Shown in pieces: positions 1-7,929 of a DNA stretch of 64,000 nucleotides. Source of the stretch: Brevundimonas huaxiensis (GTDB lineage: Bacteria > Pseudomonadota > Alphaproteobacteria > Caulobacterales > Caulobacteraceae); assembly GCF_014218725.1 (NCBI RefSeq), contig NZ_JABBJE010000006.1, positions 1-64,000 on the forward strand, in the 5' to 3' direction. The notes beneath the pieces are model-generated. The model searched no databases. It was not told the DNA's origin and was given only the letters and a program-made list of their open reading frames with translations. The translations under genes and the position numbers were made by a program. Position 1 is the stretch's first letter. Each line of letters starts with the position of its first letter.

Positions 1-26
1 TCTGCACCCTGAACGAAGCGGCCCAT
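1..26 (-). CDS. IS1182-family-like transposase, N-terminus only (cut by window edge)
   Basis: Reading leftward from an ATG at 26, a perfect AGGAGG ribosome site (32-37) precedes codons for MGRFVQGA before the window ends. Transposases of the IS1182 family commonly begin with MGRF followed by an acidic/Gln-rich stretch, so this is probably the start of such a gene. Only eight residues are visible, so the family assignment rests on a short match plus the typical IS-end sequence just upstream (about 81-107). Whether the transposase is intact cannot be judged. Confidence 0.42.
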
Positions 27-107
27 ACCCACCTCCTGCTGACCTCGGGAGAATAAGCTAATTCGCTCGAGCTGGAGGCGTTTTCACACAGCCTCAGTCT
101 GTAGCGG
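1..107 (-). mobile_element. Probable end of an IS1182-like insertion sequence
   Basis: Upstream of the transposase start, the minus strand reads GAGGCTGTGTGAAAAC (plus strand about 81-96). I associate this kind of sequence with the left end of IS1182-like elements. The outer boundary is uncertain and no target duplication can be checked because the other end lies outside the window. The element sits about 130 bases beyond the 3' end of tRNA-Val. Confidence 0.33.
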
Positions 108-235
108 GTGCTGGACGCACCGTCAGCGATTGCCGATCGACAAACTGCTGCCGACACGCCGTCACCACGCCCGAGTTCCTGGGCAGTTTTTGGCCAGCGG
201 CTCTGGCCGAGGACCAGCTAAATCATTGAAGGAAA

Positions 236-310
236 TGGTGGACGCGACAGGGATTGAACCTGTGACCCCCTCGATGTCAACGAGGTGCTCTCCCGCTGAG
301 CTACGCATCC
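236..310 (-). tRNA. tRNA-Val (anticodon GAC)
   Basis: The minus strand folds into a complete cloverleaf. The acceptor stem is GGATGCG/CGCGTCC with one T-G pair, the D arm is GCTC/GAGC, the anticodon stem is CCTCG/CGAGG with loop TTGACAT giving anticodon GAC, and the T arm is ACAGG/CCTGT with loop TTCAATC. The CCA end is encoded (236-238). The gene lies downstream of cpdR on the same strand and has its own recognisable promoter. An apparent plus-strand reading frame across it is the usual tRNA artefact. Confidence 0.97.
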
Positions 311-353
311 GCCGTAGGGCTCCGAAAAACGTCTTCGGAGCGGGAAGAGCGGT

Positions 354-382
354 CGTATAGCGGCGAGGCCGGTCGGCATCAA
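354..382 (-). promoter_or_regulatory. Housekeeping-type promoter of tRNA-Val
   Basis: On the minus strand TTGATGC (376-382) is followed after 14 bases by GCTATACG (354-361). This closely fits the Caulobacter housekeeping consensus TTGACGS, 10-14 bases, GCTANAWC. Transcription would start near 347, about 37 bases before the mature tRNA. A small hairpin (CTCCGAA/TTCGGAG, 320-340) lies in this short leader. Confidence 0.6.
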
Positions 383-446
383 GCCGATTTAGCGGCAAGA
401 ATGCGATTTCTCGCCGAACACCGCTCGGCCCAGTCGCAGCGAAGGG

Positions 447-803
447 TCAGGCGGCGACCATCCGCTCGACCTCATTGACCAGATCGCGCAGGTGGACGGG
501 CTTGGACAACACCTTGGCGTCCGGCGTGGCTTGGGCGGCGGTCAGGGCGACGGCGGCGAAGCCGGTGATGAACATGATGCGCAGCCCGGGCTGGCGGGCG
601 GCGGCGACGCGAGCGACCTCGATCCCGTCAGCGCCCGGCATGACGATGTCGGTCAGCAGCAGGTCGTAGGGACCGTGTTCCAGGGCGTCGATCGCGTCGT
701 CGCCGTTCTCGCAGTCGATGACCTGGTGGCCTGCCCGCTCCAGCGCGCGCGTCAGAAATCCGCGCAGCGAACCGTCGTCTTCGGCCAGGAGAATACGCGC
801 CAT
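447..803 (-). CDS. cpdR: CpdR-type single-domain response regulator
   Basis: This 118-residue protein is a receiver domain with no output domain. The acidic pocket (E8 D9 D10), the probable phospho-acceptor D52 in LLLTDIVMPG, and the conserved lysine in LSKP are all present. The start (MARILLAEDD), the segment IMFITGFAAVAL and the C-terminal LRDLVNEVERM strongly resemble Caulobacter CpdR, the phosphorylation-controlled adaptor that delivers substrates such as PdeA to ClpXP during the cell cycle. It lies beside tRNA-Val and an N-formylglutamate amidohydrolase gene. A weak site (AAAGG) precedes the ATG. Family assignment is firm; cell-cycle function is inferred from the homologue. Confidence 0.88.
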   Translation of the reverse strand: MARILLAEDDGSLRGFLTRALERAGHQVIDCENGDDAIDALEHGPYDLLLTDIVMPGADGIEVARVAAARQPGLRIMFITGFAAVALTAAQATPDAKVLSKPVHLRDLVNEVERMVAA

Positions 804-915
804 TCGAAAAACACCTTTGAAACAGACCGCAAACCTAGAGCCCGAACGGTAAACCGCCGATGAAATTCACCGCTCAGCCGACTTCCTTCCACAGCGAAAC
901 GCGCTAAGCGGGGGC

Positions 916-1740
916 ATGACCGACGGCGGCGACAGCTTTTCGATCACCGCCCCTGCGGCGGACGCGCCCGCGACGGCGCTGGTGTTCGCCTCGCCCCACT
1001 CCGGCGACCTCTATCCCGACGACATGGGCGCCGCGCCGGGTCTGTCGCGCGCCAGCCTGAAAAGCGCCGAGGACGCCCTGGTCGGGCACTTGGTCGCAGA
1101 AGGACCGCACAGAGGCGCCGCGCTGATCGAAGGCCGGATCGGCCGGGCCTATGTCGATCTGAACCGCGATCCGTCCGAGTTGGACCCGGCCCTGATCGCG
1201 GATCTGAATGGACCGGTCGGGGCCAAGACGGCCGCCGGTTATGGCGTGATCCCCCGCCTGGCCGGCGACGGGACGCCGCTCTATGCGCGCCGGCTGACGC
1301 TGGCGGAGGCCAGACACCGCATCGCCAGGGTTCACGCCCCCTATCACCAGGCCCTGGGCGAACGGATGCAGGCGACGCGCGCAACGCACGGACGCGCGGT
1401 GCTGGTCGACTGGCATTCGATGCCGGCGCGCGCCGTCGGGGCCGACGTCGTGCTGGGCGACCGTTACGGCTCGGCCTGCAGTGCGCGACTCAGCCGGCGT
1501 TTGCGCGATTTGTTCGAGGGCTTGGGCTGGCGCGTGGCGCAGAACCATCCCTACGCCGGCGGCTGGTCGACCCAGAGCTGGGGCCGTCCTGACGAGGGCT
1601 ATGAGGCCATCCAGATCGAGCTGAGCCGCAAACTCTATCTGGACGAGACGACGCTGGCCACCAACGCGGCGTACGCCAAGACGCAGAAGGCCCTGTCGCG
1701 CGTGATCGCCGCCCTGTGCGCAGACGACTGGTCGGCCTGA
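916..1740 (+). CDS. N-formylglutamate amidohydrolase family protein
   Basis: The 274-residue cytoplasmic protein has FGase-family landmarks: FASPHSGDLYP near residue 25, YVDLNRDPSELDP near 90, LVDWHSMPARA near 165, and IQIELSRKLYLDE near 240. Histidines and acids in these blocks are the expected metal and catalytic residues. Family members hydrolyse N-formyl-L-glutamate in histidine degradation, but no hut genes are nearby, so the physiological substrate is uncertain. The ATG at 916 has GGGGGC upstream as a poor ribosome site. The gene is transcribed divergently from cpdR. Confidence 0.85.
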   Translation: MTDGGDSFSITAPAADAPATALVFASPHSGDLYPDDMGAAPGLSRASLKSAEDALVGHLVAEGPHRGAALIEGRIGRAYVDLNRDPSELDPALIADLNGPVGAKTAAGYGVIPRLAGDGTPLYARRLTLAEARHRIARVHAPYHQALGERMQATRATHGRAVLVDWHSMPARAVGADVVLGDRYGSACSARLSRRLRDLFEGLGWRVAQNHPYAGGWSTQSWGRPDEGYEAIQIELSRKLYLDETTLATNAAYAKTQKALSRVIAALCADDWSA

Positions 1741-1757
1741 CTGATCGCTGATCAGAT

Positions 1758-1845
1758 CAAAAAAAAGCCGCACCCGAGGGTGCGGCATTAAAAGTCTATA
1801 GGGAGGAAACGCCCAGGAAGGGCAAGACGCCCGGAGGCGTCAGAG
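1758..1845 (-). ncRNA. Candidate small RNA with CCUCC (anti-SD) motifs
   Basis: A promoter-like pair at 1849-1877 and a strong intrinsic terminator at 1759-1786 delimit an RNA of about 87 bases on the minus strand. Its predicted 5' half holds two small hairpins: GACGCC/GGCGTC with loop UCCG (1826-1841) and GCCC/GGGC with loop UUCCU (1811-1823). A single-stranded UUUCCUCCCU (about 1800-1809) follows, then the terminator. Pyrimidine-rich CCUCC segments in loops and linkers are typical of alphaproteobacterial trans-acting sRNAs that cover Shine-Dalgarno sequences (for example the CcsR and GsrN kinds). No good reading frame is present. This is prediction from sequence only. Confidence 0.6.
1759..1786 (-). 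terminator. Intrinsic terminator of the candidate sRNA
   Basis: On the minus strand an 8-bp G/C-rich stem, GCCGCACC paired with GGTGCGGC around a CTCG loop (1767-1786), is followed immediately by eight T (1759-1766). This is a textbook rho-independent terminator for leftward transcription. For rightward transcription after the amidohydrolase gene it is weaker, with only ATTAAAA following. Confidence 0.85.
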
Positions 1846-1848
1846 GTC

Positions 1849-1877
1849 AACTTAGGTTGCGATGCACAATGGGTCAA
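1849..1877 (-). promoter_or_regulatory. Promoter of the candidate sRNA
   Basis: On the minus strand TTGACCC (1871-1877) is followed after 14 bases by CCTAAGTT (1849-1856), a fair match to TTGACGS/GCTANAWC. The start of transcription would fall near 1843-1845, directly before the first small hairpin of the candidate sRNA. Confidence 0.5.
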
Positions 1878-1998
1878 GGCCGATGCGCGCCCGGTCGGTC
1901 ACGCCTTGTTACGCAAATATGGCGGATCGCCTGACAAGACGGCGCTCTTTCGACCAAAGTCGGACGGGCGTTCGATTTCGCAACTGCGAAGGGATGGA

Positions 1999-2682
1999 TC
2001 AGTTGTCCAGCAGCCGCCGTGCGTTGCGGATGGCGCGGGCGGCGGGCGAGGCCTCCTGGCGATAGATCAACAGGCCGAATGAGGATGCGACGCCCAGCGC
2101 CAGCCACAGCGGTCCGAACAGCCAGGCCGCCGCCGCCAGGGCGAAATAATAGCCGCGCACACCCTGACTGAAGGAACTGAGCGCCGGGTTCAAAAGCTGG
2201 CCCGCCGCCTCGCTGAAGGCCTTGCGGTCGGTCTTGGTGTGGATCTCCGGCGCCGCGCCGATCAGCGCCAGAGCGTAGTTCATCTGGCGCAGCGCCCAGA
2301 TGAAATCCAGAAAACCGCGCGCCAGACAGATCAGCACCAGCGCCAGCTTGGCCTCCAGAATCTTCATCGGCACGTTTTCGGCCCCGACGGCGGCGAACCC
2401 CTGGAGCGCGCTTTCGCCGCCGAACAGGATGCCCGCGACCGCCGCGATCAACAGCAGGTTGGTGGAGGCGAAGAAGGAGGCGGAGTTGATCGAATGGCCC
2501 ATCAGCTGGCTATCGATCAGCTTCATCTCGCGATGCGTCATGGACTGCATCCAGGCCGCCCGGACATGCTCCATGTCCTGGTTCAGCGAGCCGCCCTTCC
2601 GGCTGATGAAGGCCAGGATGGGGCTGTATCCCAGCCAGCAGATGAAGAAGAGGGCCAGCGCCGCCCAATCGGTCCAGGTCAT
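1999..2682 (-). CDS. DUF599 family membrane protein
   Basis: I chose the start MTWTDWAALALF at 2682; the open frame extends 20 codons further upstream, but that part lacks a membrane or family pattern. The 227-residue protein has about four membrane segments (near 5-22, 75-95, 110-135, 185-215). A conserved block IDSQLMGHSINSASFFAST precedes the second segment, as in DUF599 proteins. Function is unknown. It ends 150 bases before the candidate sRNA on the same strand. Confidence 0.75.
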   Translation of the reverse strand: MTWTDWAALALFFICWLGYSPILAFISRKGGSLNQDMEHVRAAWMQSMTHREMKLIDSQLMGHSINSASFFASTNLLLIAAVAGILFGGESALQGFAAVGAENVPMKILEAKLALVLICLARGFLDFIWALRQMNYALALIGAAPEIHTKTDRKAFSEAAGQLLNPALSSFSQGVRGYYFALAAAAWLFGPLWLALGVASSFGLLIYRQEASPAARAIRNARRLLDN

Positions 2683-2823
2683 GATCCAGATGTCCGCGAT
2701 GATGCGCCGCGACGCAAGCCCGCCCGCGCGGGCCTTCGCCACAGGTCGCCCTTGCCGTGACGGGCCGGGGAGCCTATCACCCTTCGCCTTTCAAAGTTTC
2801 GCAGTCGCAGCAAAGACCCCGCC

Positions 2824-3384
2824 ATGAACCTCGACGCCATTCCCGTCGGCCCGAACGCTCCCTGGGACATCAACGTCATCATCGAAATCCCGCAAGGCGG
2901 CCTGCCGGTGAAATACGAGATGGACAAGGAATCGGGGGCCCTGTTCGTCGACCGCTTCCTGCACACGGCCATGTACTATCCGGGCAACTACGGCTTCGTG
3001 CCGCACACCCTGTCGGACGACGGCGACCCCTGCGACGTGATCGTGCTGAACCCGACGCCGGTCGTTCCGGGCTGCGTCATCCGTTCGCGCCCCATCGGCG
3101 TGCTGAAGATGGTGGACGAAGCCGGCGGCGACGAGAAGATCCTGGCCGTGCCGGTCGACAAGCTGAACCCCTATTACACCGAGATCGCCAGCTATCGTCA
3201 GCTGCCCGCCATCCTGATCGAGCAGATCGAGCACTTCTTCACCCGCTACAAGGACCTGGAGAAGGGCAAGTCGGTTAAGGTTGAGGGCTGGGGCGACGCC
3301 GGCGAAGCCGCCGACCTGATCGCCAAGGGCATGCAGGCCCACCAGGACAAGCTGGCCAAGAACAAGGCCGCCAACGCCGCCTGA
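2824..3384 (+). CDS. ppa: Inorganic pyrophosphatase
   Basis: This is a cytoplasmic family I soluble pyrophosphatase that hydrolyses PPi to two phosphates and pulls biosynthetic reactions forward. At 186 residues it has the family length. Metal and active-site landmarks are present: [25 protein letters not shown], and [11 protein letters not shown] carrying the aspartate cluster (DxDPxD pattern), plus [13 protein letters not shown] near the C-terminus. It is monocistronic, with a terminator 27 bases after its stop. Confidence 0.97.
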   Translation: MNLDAIPVGPNAPWDINVIIEIPQGGLPVKYEMDKESGALFVDRFLHTAMYYPGNYGFVPHTLSDDGDPCDVIVLNPTPVVPGCVIRSRPIGVLKMVDEAGGDEKILAVPVDKLNPYYTEIASYRQLPAILIEQIEHFFTRYKDLEKGKSVKVEGWGDAGEAADLIAKGMQAHQDKLAKNKAANAA

Positions 3385-3410
3385 TACTAGCGACGAGCGC
3401 TTGAAGCCTT

Positions 3411-3440
3411 AAGGCGTCCTCCGATCGGGGGACGCCTTTT
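3411..3440 (+). terminator. Intrinsic terminator after ppa
   Basis: AAGGCGTCC (3411-3419) pairs perfectly with GGACGCCTT (3430-3438), with a further self-complementary CCGATCGG in the loop, and is followed by TTTT. It closes the ppa transcript 130 bases before hslU. Confidence 0.85.
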
Positions 3441-3569
3441 CGCTGGGCGATCTGCTATCGCCGCCGCGCCGAGCCCGGAGGAGGCATAGTCGGCAGCCCC
3501 GGCTTCAAAATCACGCTGCGACGCCCCGCCCCTCTCCCGCAACGGTTCGGCCTCTCCTATCTGCGTCGC

Positions 3570-4871
3570 ATGACTGAACTGACCCCCCGCGAGATCGTCT
3601 CCGAACTGGATCGCTACATCGTCGGCCAGAACGACGCCAAGCGCGCCGTCGCCGTGGCCCTGCGGAACCGCTGGCGCAGGAAGCGCGTGCCGGCGGACCT
3701 GCGCGACGAGGTGACGCCCAAGAACATCCTGATGATCGGCCCCACCGGCGTCGGCAAGACCGAGATCGCGCGCCGGCTGGCGCGGCTGGCCGGCTCGCCT
3801 TTCCTGAAGGTCGAGGCCACCAAGTTCACCGAGGTCGGCTATGTCGGCCGCGACGTGGATCAGATCGTGCGCGACCTGGTCGAAAGCGCCCTGATCATGG
3901 TGCGCGAGCGCCGGCGCGGCGACGTGCGGGCCAAGGCCGAGGCCGCCGCCGAGGACCGGATTTTGGACGCCCTGGTCGGACCCGGCGCGGGGCCGGCGAC
4001 GCGCGACAGTTTCCGAAAGAAGCTTCGCGCCGGCGAACTGGACGACAAGGAGATCGAGATCTCGCTGGCCGACACCGCTTCGCCGATCCAGGGGCTGGAC
4101 ATTCCGGGCGGCGGCAACGTCGGCCTGCTGAACCTGTCGGAGATGCTGGGCAAGATGGGCGGCGGGCGCAGCAAGACCGTCAAGCTGGCCGTGCGCGATG
4201 CGACGACGCCCCTGATCGCCGAAGAGGGCGACAAGCTGCTGGATCAGGACAGCCTGACGCAGGAGGCGCTGAAACTGGCCGAGAACGAAGGCATCGTCTT
4301 CCTCGACGAAATCGACAAGGTGGCGGCTCGTCAGGGCGCGTCCGGCGCGGACGTGTCGCGCGAGGGGGTGCAGCGCGACCTCCTGCCCCTGATCGAAGGC
4401 ACCACCGTCTCGACCAAATACGGGCCGGTGAAGACCGACCATGTGCTGTTCATTGCCTCGGGCGCCTTCCACGTCGCCAAGCCCTCAGACCTGCTGCCCG
4501 AGCTTCAGGGGCGGCTTCCGATCCGGGTCGAGCTGAAGGCCCTGACTCGCGACGACTTCAAGCGCATCCTGACCGAGCCGGAAGCCAATCTGATCCGTCA
4601 GAACCAGGCCCTGCTGGCGACCGAGGACGTGACCCTGACCTTCACCGACGATGCGGTCGAGGCGATGGCCGATGCAGCGGTGGCGGCCAACAGCGCGGTC
4701 GAGAACATCGGCGCGCGCCGGCTTCAGACCGTGATGGAGCGGGTGCTCGAGGAAACCAGCTTCAAGGCCTCGGACCTGTCGGGCCAGACCGTGACCTTCG
4801 ACGGCGATGCGGTGCGTGAGAAGATGGACGCCCTGACCAAGGACGTCGATCTGAGCCGCTTCATTCTGTAG
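3570..4871 (+). CDS. hslU: HslU, ATPase subunit of the HslUV protease
   Basis: HslU is a ring-forming AAA+ unfoldase that feeds HslV. The 433-residue protein is of normal length. It has the N-terminal [17 protein letters not shown], Walker A GPTGVGKT at 57-64, the pore motif GYVGRDV near 90, an I-domain insertion from about 110 to 240, Walker B IVFLDEID near 245, and the C-terminal signature DLSRFIL that inserts into HslV. It follows ppa, whereas in most bacteria hslV lies directly upstream. No hslV is present in this window. It overlaps the 3' end of the convergent BrkB-like gene by 11 bases. Confidence 0.97.
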   Translation: MTELTPREIVSELDRYIVGQNDAKRAVAVALRNRWRRKRVPADLRDEVTPKNILMIGPTGVGKTEIARRLARLAGSPFLKVEATKFTEVGYVGRDVDQIVRDLVESALIMVRERRRGDVRAKAEAAAEDRILDALVGPGAGPATRDSFRKKLRAGELDDKEIEISLADTASPIQGLDIPGGGNVGLLNLSEMLGKMGGGRSKTVKLAVRDATTPLIAEEGDKLLDQDSLTQEALKLAENEGIVFLDEIDKVAARQGASGADVSREGVQRDLLPLIEGTTVSTKYGPVKTDHVLFIASGAFHVAKPSDLLPELQGRLPIRVELKALTRDDFKRILTEPEANLIRQNQALLATEDVTLTFTDDAVEAMADAAVAANSAVENIGARRLQTVMERVLEETSFKASDLSGQTVTFDGDAVREKMDALTKDVDLSRFIL

Positions 4872-6150
4872 CAGTCGGCGCCCCGGCGGCGTGGCGGTTG
4901 GGGCGGCGCATGATCCGGTCGGCCATCATCTCCGCATGACGCTGGGTGAAGGCTAGGGCGGCGGGGTTGCCGCGTCGCGGACCGATGCTGTCGGCGACCT
5001 TGGCGCCCCGCTCGCCGATCGGCAGGGGCTTGCCGGTTGTCGTGTCCACGGCGGTCTGGTGCTCGATCTCGGCGTTCAGCTCGGCGCCCATCAGGATCAC
5101 CTGCACCGACAGCCAGGTCCACAGCAGGAAACCCATCATGGCCGCCAGCGGGCCGTAGCTGTCGGTCCGCACGAAGTTGGACAGATACCAGCTGAACAGG
5201 AAGGACACGGTCAGGCTGAGGATCGCCGCGAAGATCGCGCCCGGCGTGACCCAGCGCCAGCGCGCGCGCTGACGGCAAGGGCCATAGCGGTAGATGACGG
5301 TCAGGGCGGCGACATAGCCGACGAGCAACAGCGGCCAGCGCAGCGGCGCGATCAGGCCCCACTCCTCCTCCAGCCCGAACAGCCGCACCACCACCGGGAC
5401 GCCGACCACCAGCGCCGAGGTCAGCAGGACCGCAAGGATGGCGCCTACGGTGAAGACCATGCAGATCAGGTTGTAGCGCACGATATTGCGGCGCTCGACC
5501 TCATGGTAGGCGACGTTCAGCCCGTAGAACAGCACCTTGACCGCCCCGTTGGCGGTCCACAGCGACAGGGCCAGGGTCCAGGCCAGGGTGAAGGTCAGCT
5601 GGCTGTTGGAGTTCTCGGCCAGCCGCTGCATCTCCCCGCCCAGGAACTCGGCGATGCTGTCGGGCAGCAGGGCGTAGAGGAACTGCAGCCGCCCCCACGC
5701 GTCGGTCGGATCGGCGAACAGGCCGTAGAGGGTGACGAACGTCCCCAAGAGCGGAAACAGCGACAGCAGGGTGAAGAAGGTCACGCCGCCGGCGACGAAG
5801 CCGACCCGGTCGCCGAAGTAGGACCCGCCGGTGCGCCAGACGATGTCGGACCAGCCCTTGTGCGGAATGTGCTCGGGCCGTTTGGCCATGCGGCCGCGAC
5901 CGGGCTCCTGGGCCTCATAGTCCTCGGGCGTGGGGACCTTGGGCGGCAAGGGTTCGGGGCGGGGGGCGCGCAGCTCGACCCCGACCTTGTGCCCCTGGCT
6001 GTAAAGCAGGTGGGCGGCGCCGGCCCCGGCGGCCAGACCTCCGGCGGCGGCGGCCAGGAACTTCCACACCCGGCCGCGCTCGACCGGCCTGGGCGTCCGG
6101 GCGAACAGGTTGCGAAGCGGGGCGAGGCGGGAGGGGCGGCGCGCAGTCAT
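4861..6150 (-). CDS. YihY/BrkB-family inner-membrane protein
   Basis: I chose [12 protein letters not shown] at 6150 because the upstream extension has no family resemblance and crowds prmC. The roughly 429-residue protein has a basic N-terminus, a single anchor-like segment near 30-50, a proline-rich spacer, then the YihY/BrkB core from about 100: [43 protein letters not shown], and four further membrane helices ending in [26 protein letters not shown]. The family was once called RNase BN in error and its transport role is unsettled. It converges with hslU and diverges from prmC. Confidence 0.85.
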   Translation of the reverse strand: MTARRPSRLAPLRNLFARTPRPVERGRVWKFLAAAAGGLAAGAGAAHLLYSQGHKVGVELRAPRPEPLPPKVPTPEDYEAQEPGRGRMAKRPEHIPHKGWSDIVWRTGGSYFGDRVGFVAGGVTFFTLLSLFPLLGTFVTLYGLFADPTDAWGRLQFLYALLPDSIAEFLGGEMQRLAENSNSQLTFTLAWTLALSLWTANGAVKVLFYGLNVAYHEVERRNIVRYNLICMVFTVGAILAVLLTSALVVGVPVVVRLFGLEEEWGLIAPLRWPLLLVGYVAALTVIYRYGPCRQRARWRWVTPGAIFAAILSLTVSFLFSWYLSNFVRTDSYGPLAAMMGFLLWTWLSVQVILMGAELNAEIEHQTAVDTTTGKPLPIGERGAKVADSIGPRRGNPAALAFTQRHAEMMADRIMRRPNRHAAGAPTATE

Positions 6151-6231
6151 CCCGACGCGAACGGTCAAGCTGGCCTGACGTTCCCTGCCGTCGCGCTTGA
6201 AATCGGCACCGGGGCGGGCCAATCAACGCCC

Positions 6232-7143
6232 ATGACCGACCCCATCACGCCCAAGTCCGACACCGACGCCCCGACCCTGCTGACCGCCTGGAAGGCGGCG
6301 CAGGCCCGGCTGAAGACCGGCCGCATCGACAGCCCCGCCATCGACGCCCGCCTGCTGCTGGAGGCCGCCGCCGGCGCCAGCCGCATGGACATCCTGACCG
6401 ACCCCTATCGGCCCATCACCGCCGACCAGCTGAGCGCCTATGAGGCCATGGTCGAGCGCCGACTGAAGCGCGAGCCCGTCTCGCGCATCGTCGGCAAGAA
6501 AGGCTTCTGGAAGATCATGCTGAACGTCACCCCCGACGTCCTCAGCCCCCGCCCCGATACCGAGACCCTGATGGACGTGTCCATGCTGGCCTTCGGCAAG
6601 AACGAGGCCTTCGACGCCATCGACCTGGGCACCGGATCGGGCGCGATCCTGCTGGCGCTTCTGGCCGAGCGCCCGGCCGCGCGCGGGGTCGGCACCGACA
6701 TCTCGTCCGAGGCCCTGGCGGTGGCCAAGGAGAACGCCGCCAACCTGGACCTGAACGAGCGCGCGACCTTCCTGCGCACCGAATGGGCCGCGGGCTTCGG
6801 CGACGCCAGCTTCGACCTGGTGCTGTCCAACCCGCCCTATATCCCGACCGACCATATCGCGACCCTGGACCCGGAGGTCCGCGACCACGACCCGCACCTG
6901 GCCCTGGACGGCGGGCCGGACGGATTGCAGGCCTATCGCGATCTGGCGCCCGAGGTGAAACGCATCCTGAAGCCGCTGGGCGTCTTCGCCGTCGAGATCG
7001 GCTTCGATCAGGGCCCGCAGGTCAAGGCGCTGTTCGAGGCCGCCGGCTTCACCGACGTCAAGATCATCAAGGACCTGGGCGAACGCGACCGCGTCGTCAC
7101 CAACGGCCCGGACCCGCGCACCAATCCCATCCCGCAGGACTGA
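6232..7143 (+). CDS. prmC: Release-factor glutamine N5-methyltransferase
   Basis: PrmC methylates the glutamine of the GGQ motif in peptide release factors. The 303-residue protein has an N-terminal helical domain (to about 95) and a Rossmann SAM-binding fold with AIDLGTGSGAILLAL near 130 and the catalytic NPPYIP near 200. The start MTDPITPKSD follows AACGCCC with no strong ribosome site. The reading frame stays open far upstream, but that stretch is the antisense of the BrkB gene. It is not next to prfA, and the DUF4167 gene that often follows prmC in alphaproteobacteria is 15 kb away. Confidence 0.92.
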   Translation: MTDPITPKSDTDAPTLLTAWKAAQARLKTGRIDSPAIDARLLLEAAAGASRMDILTDPYRPITADQLSAYEAMVERRLKREPVSRIVGKKGFWKIMLNVTPDVLSPRPDTETLMDVSMLAFGKNEAFDAIDLGTGSGAILLALLAERPAARGVGTDISSEALAVAKENAANLDLNERATFLRTEWAAGFGDASFDLVLSNPPYIPTDHIATLDPEVRDHDPHLALDGGPDGLQAYRDLAPEVKRILKPLGVFAVEIGFDQGPQVKALFEAAGFTDVKIIKDLGERDRVVTNGPDPRTNPIPQD

Positions 7144-7175
7144 CTGAGATCAGACGGTCGGCGGACAAAAACACC

Positions 7176-7200
7176 GTCTAATTCGTCTAATTCGTCTGAA
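7176..7200 (+). repeat. 25-bp element of three 9-bp direct repeats, copy 1
   Basis: After prmC the sequence GTCTAATTC occurs twice in tandem and is followed by GTCTGAA. The same 25 bases, with one difference, occur in opposite orientation at 57890-57914. An inverted repeat AGACGGT/ACCGTCT (7152-7158, 7173-7179) overlaps the left part of this copy and might form a weak terminator for prmC. The role is unknown. Confidence 0.6.
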
Positions 7201-7353
7201 TTGCCCCTCCCCGGCCGTGCACTGCGTCCCCTGCGGACGAACCGAGACAGGATCGCACGGTTTTGGGAGCGTGGGCAGGAGGATGACGCTGGCGGGCGGC
7301 AGGGTGTTGAAATCGTTGACGGGACCCATCTCGATTAAGACGGCTACCTCTTC

Positions 7354-7535
7354 TTTCGTCATCCTCCGGCCAGCCGCGCCTTCGCGGCGCAGACCGGGGG
7401 ACCCAGCGGCGCCGAAGGCGATCCATCCGACTCGTGATGTTTCGACACCGCGTCCGCGACAGGTTCGCGCTCACGCGCGCCGCTGGGTCCCCCGGTCTCC
7501 CCTCGCTTTCGCGAGGGCGCCGGAGGATGACGAAA
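7354..7535. repeat. MITE-like palindromic element, copy 1
   Basis: This 182-bp element begins TTTCGTCATCCTCCGG and ends with the exact reverse complement CCGGAGGATGACGAAA. A second inner pair, GGGGGACCCAGCGGCGC and its complement, frames a variable centre, and each arm also contains a small hairpin. Two further copies lie at 7930-8103 and 50483-50649. Copy 1 lies between the convergent prmC and GIY-YIG genes and ends one base from the GIY-YIG stop codon. A stray right-end motif (GGAGGATGACG) lies at 7278-7288. The rest of 7201-7353 holds nothing I can name. Confidence 0.85.
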
Positions 7536-7536
7536 G

Positions 7537-7875
7537 TTAATCTTCAACCGGCGGTCGCCAGTTCGGATCGTTCACCGGAAACCAGTCGTCGGCCAAATCC
7601 CGCCATTCCGGGTTTTCCGCCTCGATCAGCTTCAGCTTCCAGTCCCGCAGCCACTTCTTGATCCGCTTCTCGCGCGCGATGGCCTCGACCACCCAGGCGT
7701 GCCGCTCAAACCAGACCAGCCGCGAGCATCCATGCGCAGCGGAGAAGCCGTCGAACACGCCGCTGCGATGCTTCCAGACCCGCGCCTCCAGGTTCGCCGT
7801 CATGCCGGTATAGAGCGTGCCGTTGCGCCCGCTGGCCATGATGTAGGTCGCGATGAACGTCCGATGCGTCGGCAT
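7537..7875 (-). CDS. GIY-YIG nuclease-fold protein
   Basis: This 112-residue single-domain protein shows the GIY-YIG pattern as YIMASGRNGTLYTGMTANLEARV near 10-35, the basic RIKKW helix near 75, and the WKLKLIE tail typical of the small bacterial YhbQ-like group. An ATG (7875) is preferred to a GTG two codons upstream. Function is unknown, although these proteins belong to the UvrC/homing nuclease superfamily. The gene is tightly bracketed by two copies of the palindromic element. Confidence 0.85.
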   Translation of the reverse strand: MPTHRTFIATYIMASGRNGTLYTGMTANLEARVWKHRSGVFDGFSAAHGCSRLVWFERHAWVVEAIAREKRIKKWLRDWKLKLIEAENPEWRDLADDWFPVNDPNWRPPVED

Positions 7876-7929
7876 CCGCACAACCTATGCCATACGCCCT
7901 CTTTCGTCATCCAGCACGCCGCTCTCTCC

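Noticed and set aside
130..360. 76-codon frame across tRNA-Val
   Set aside because: The GIEPVTPSMSTRCSPAELR stretch is the well-known artefact of translating a tRNA gene.
1767..1790. Terminator of the N-formylglutamate amidohydrolase gene
   Set aside because: The T-run lies on the minus-strand side (eight A before the hairpin on the plus strand), so it mainly serves leftward transcription of the candidate sRNA.
5059..6231. Long N-terminal extension of the prmC reading frame
   Set aside because: The stretch is the complement of the BrkB-like gene. PrmC homology begins at the ATG at 6232.
7150..7362. 70-codon minus-strand frame after prmC
   Set aside because: It consists of translated repeat sequence (RRIRRIRR from the 9-bp repeats and the palindromic element end) with no ribosome site.
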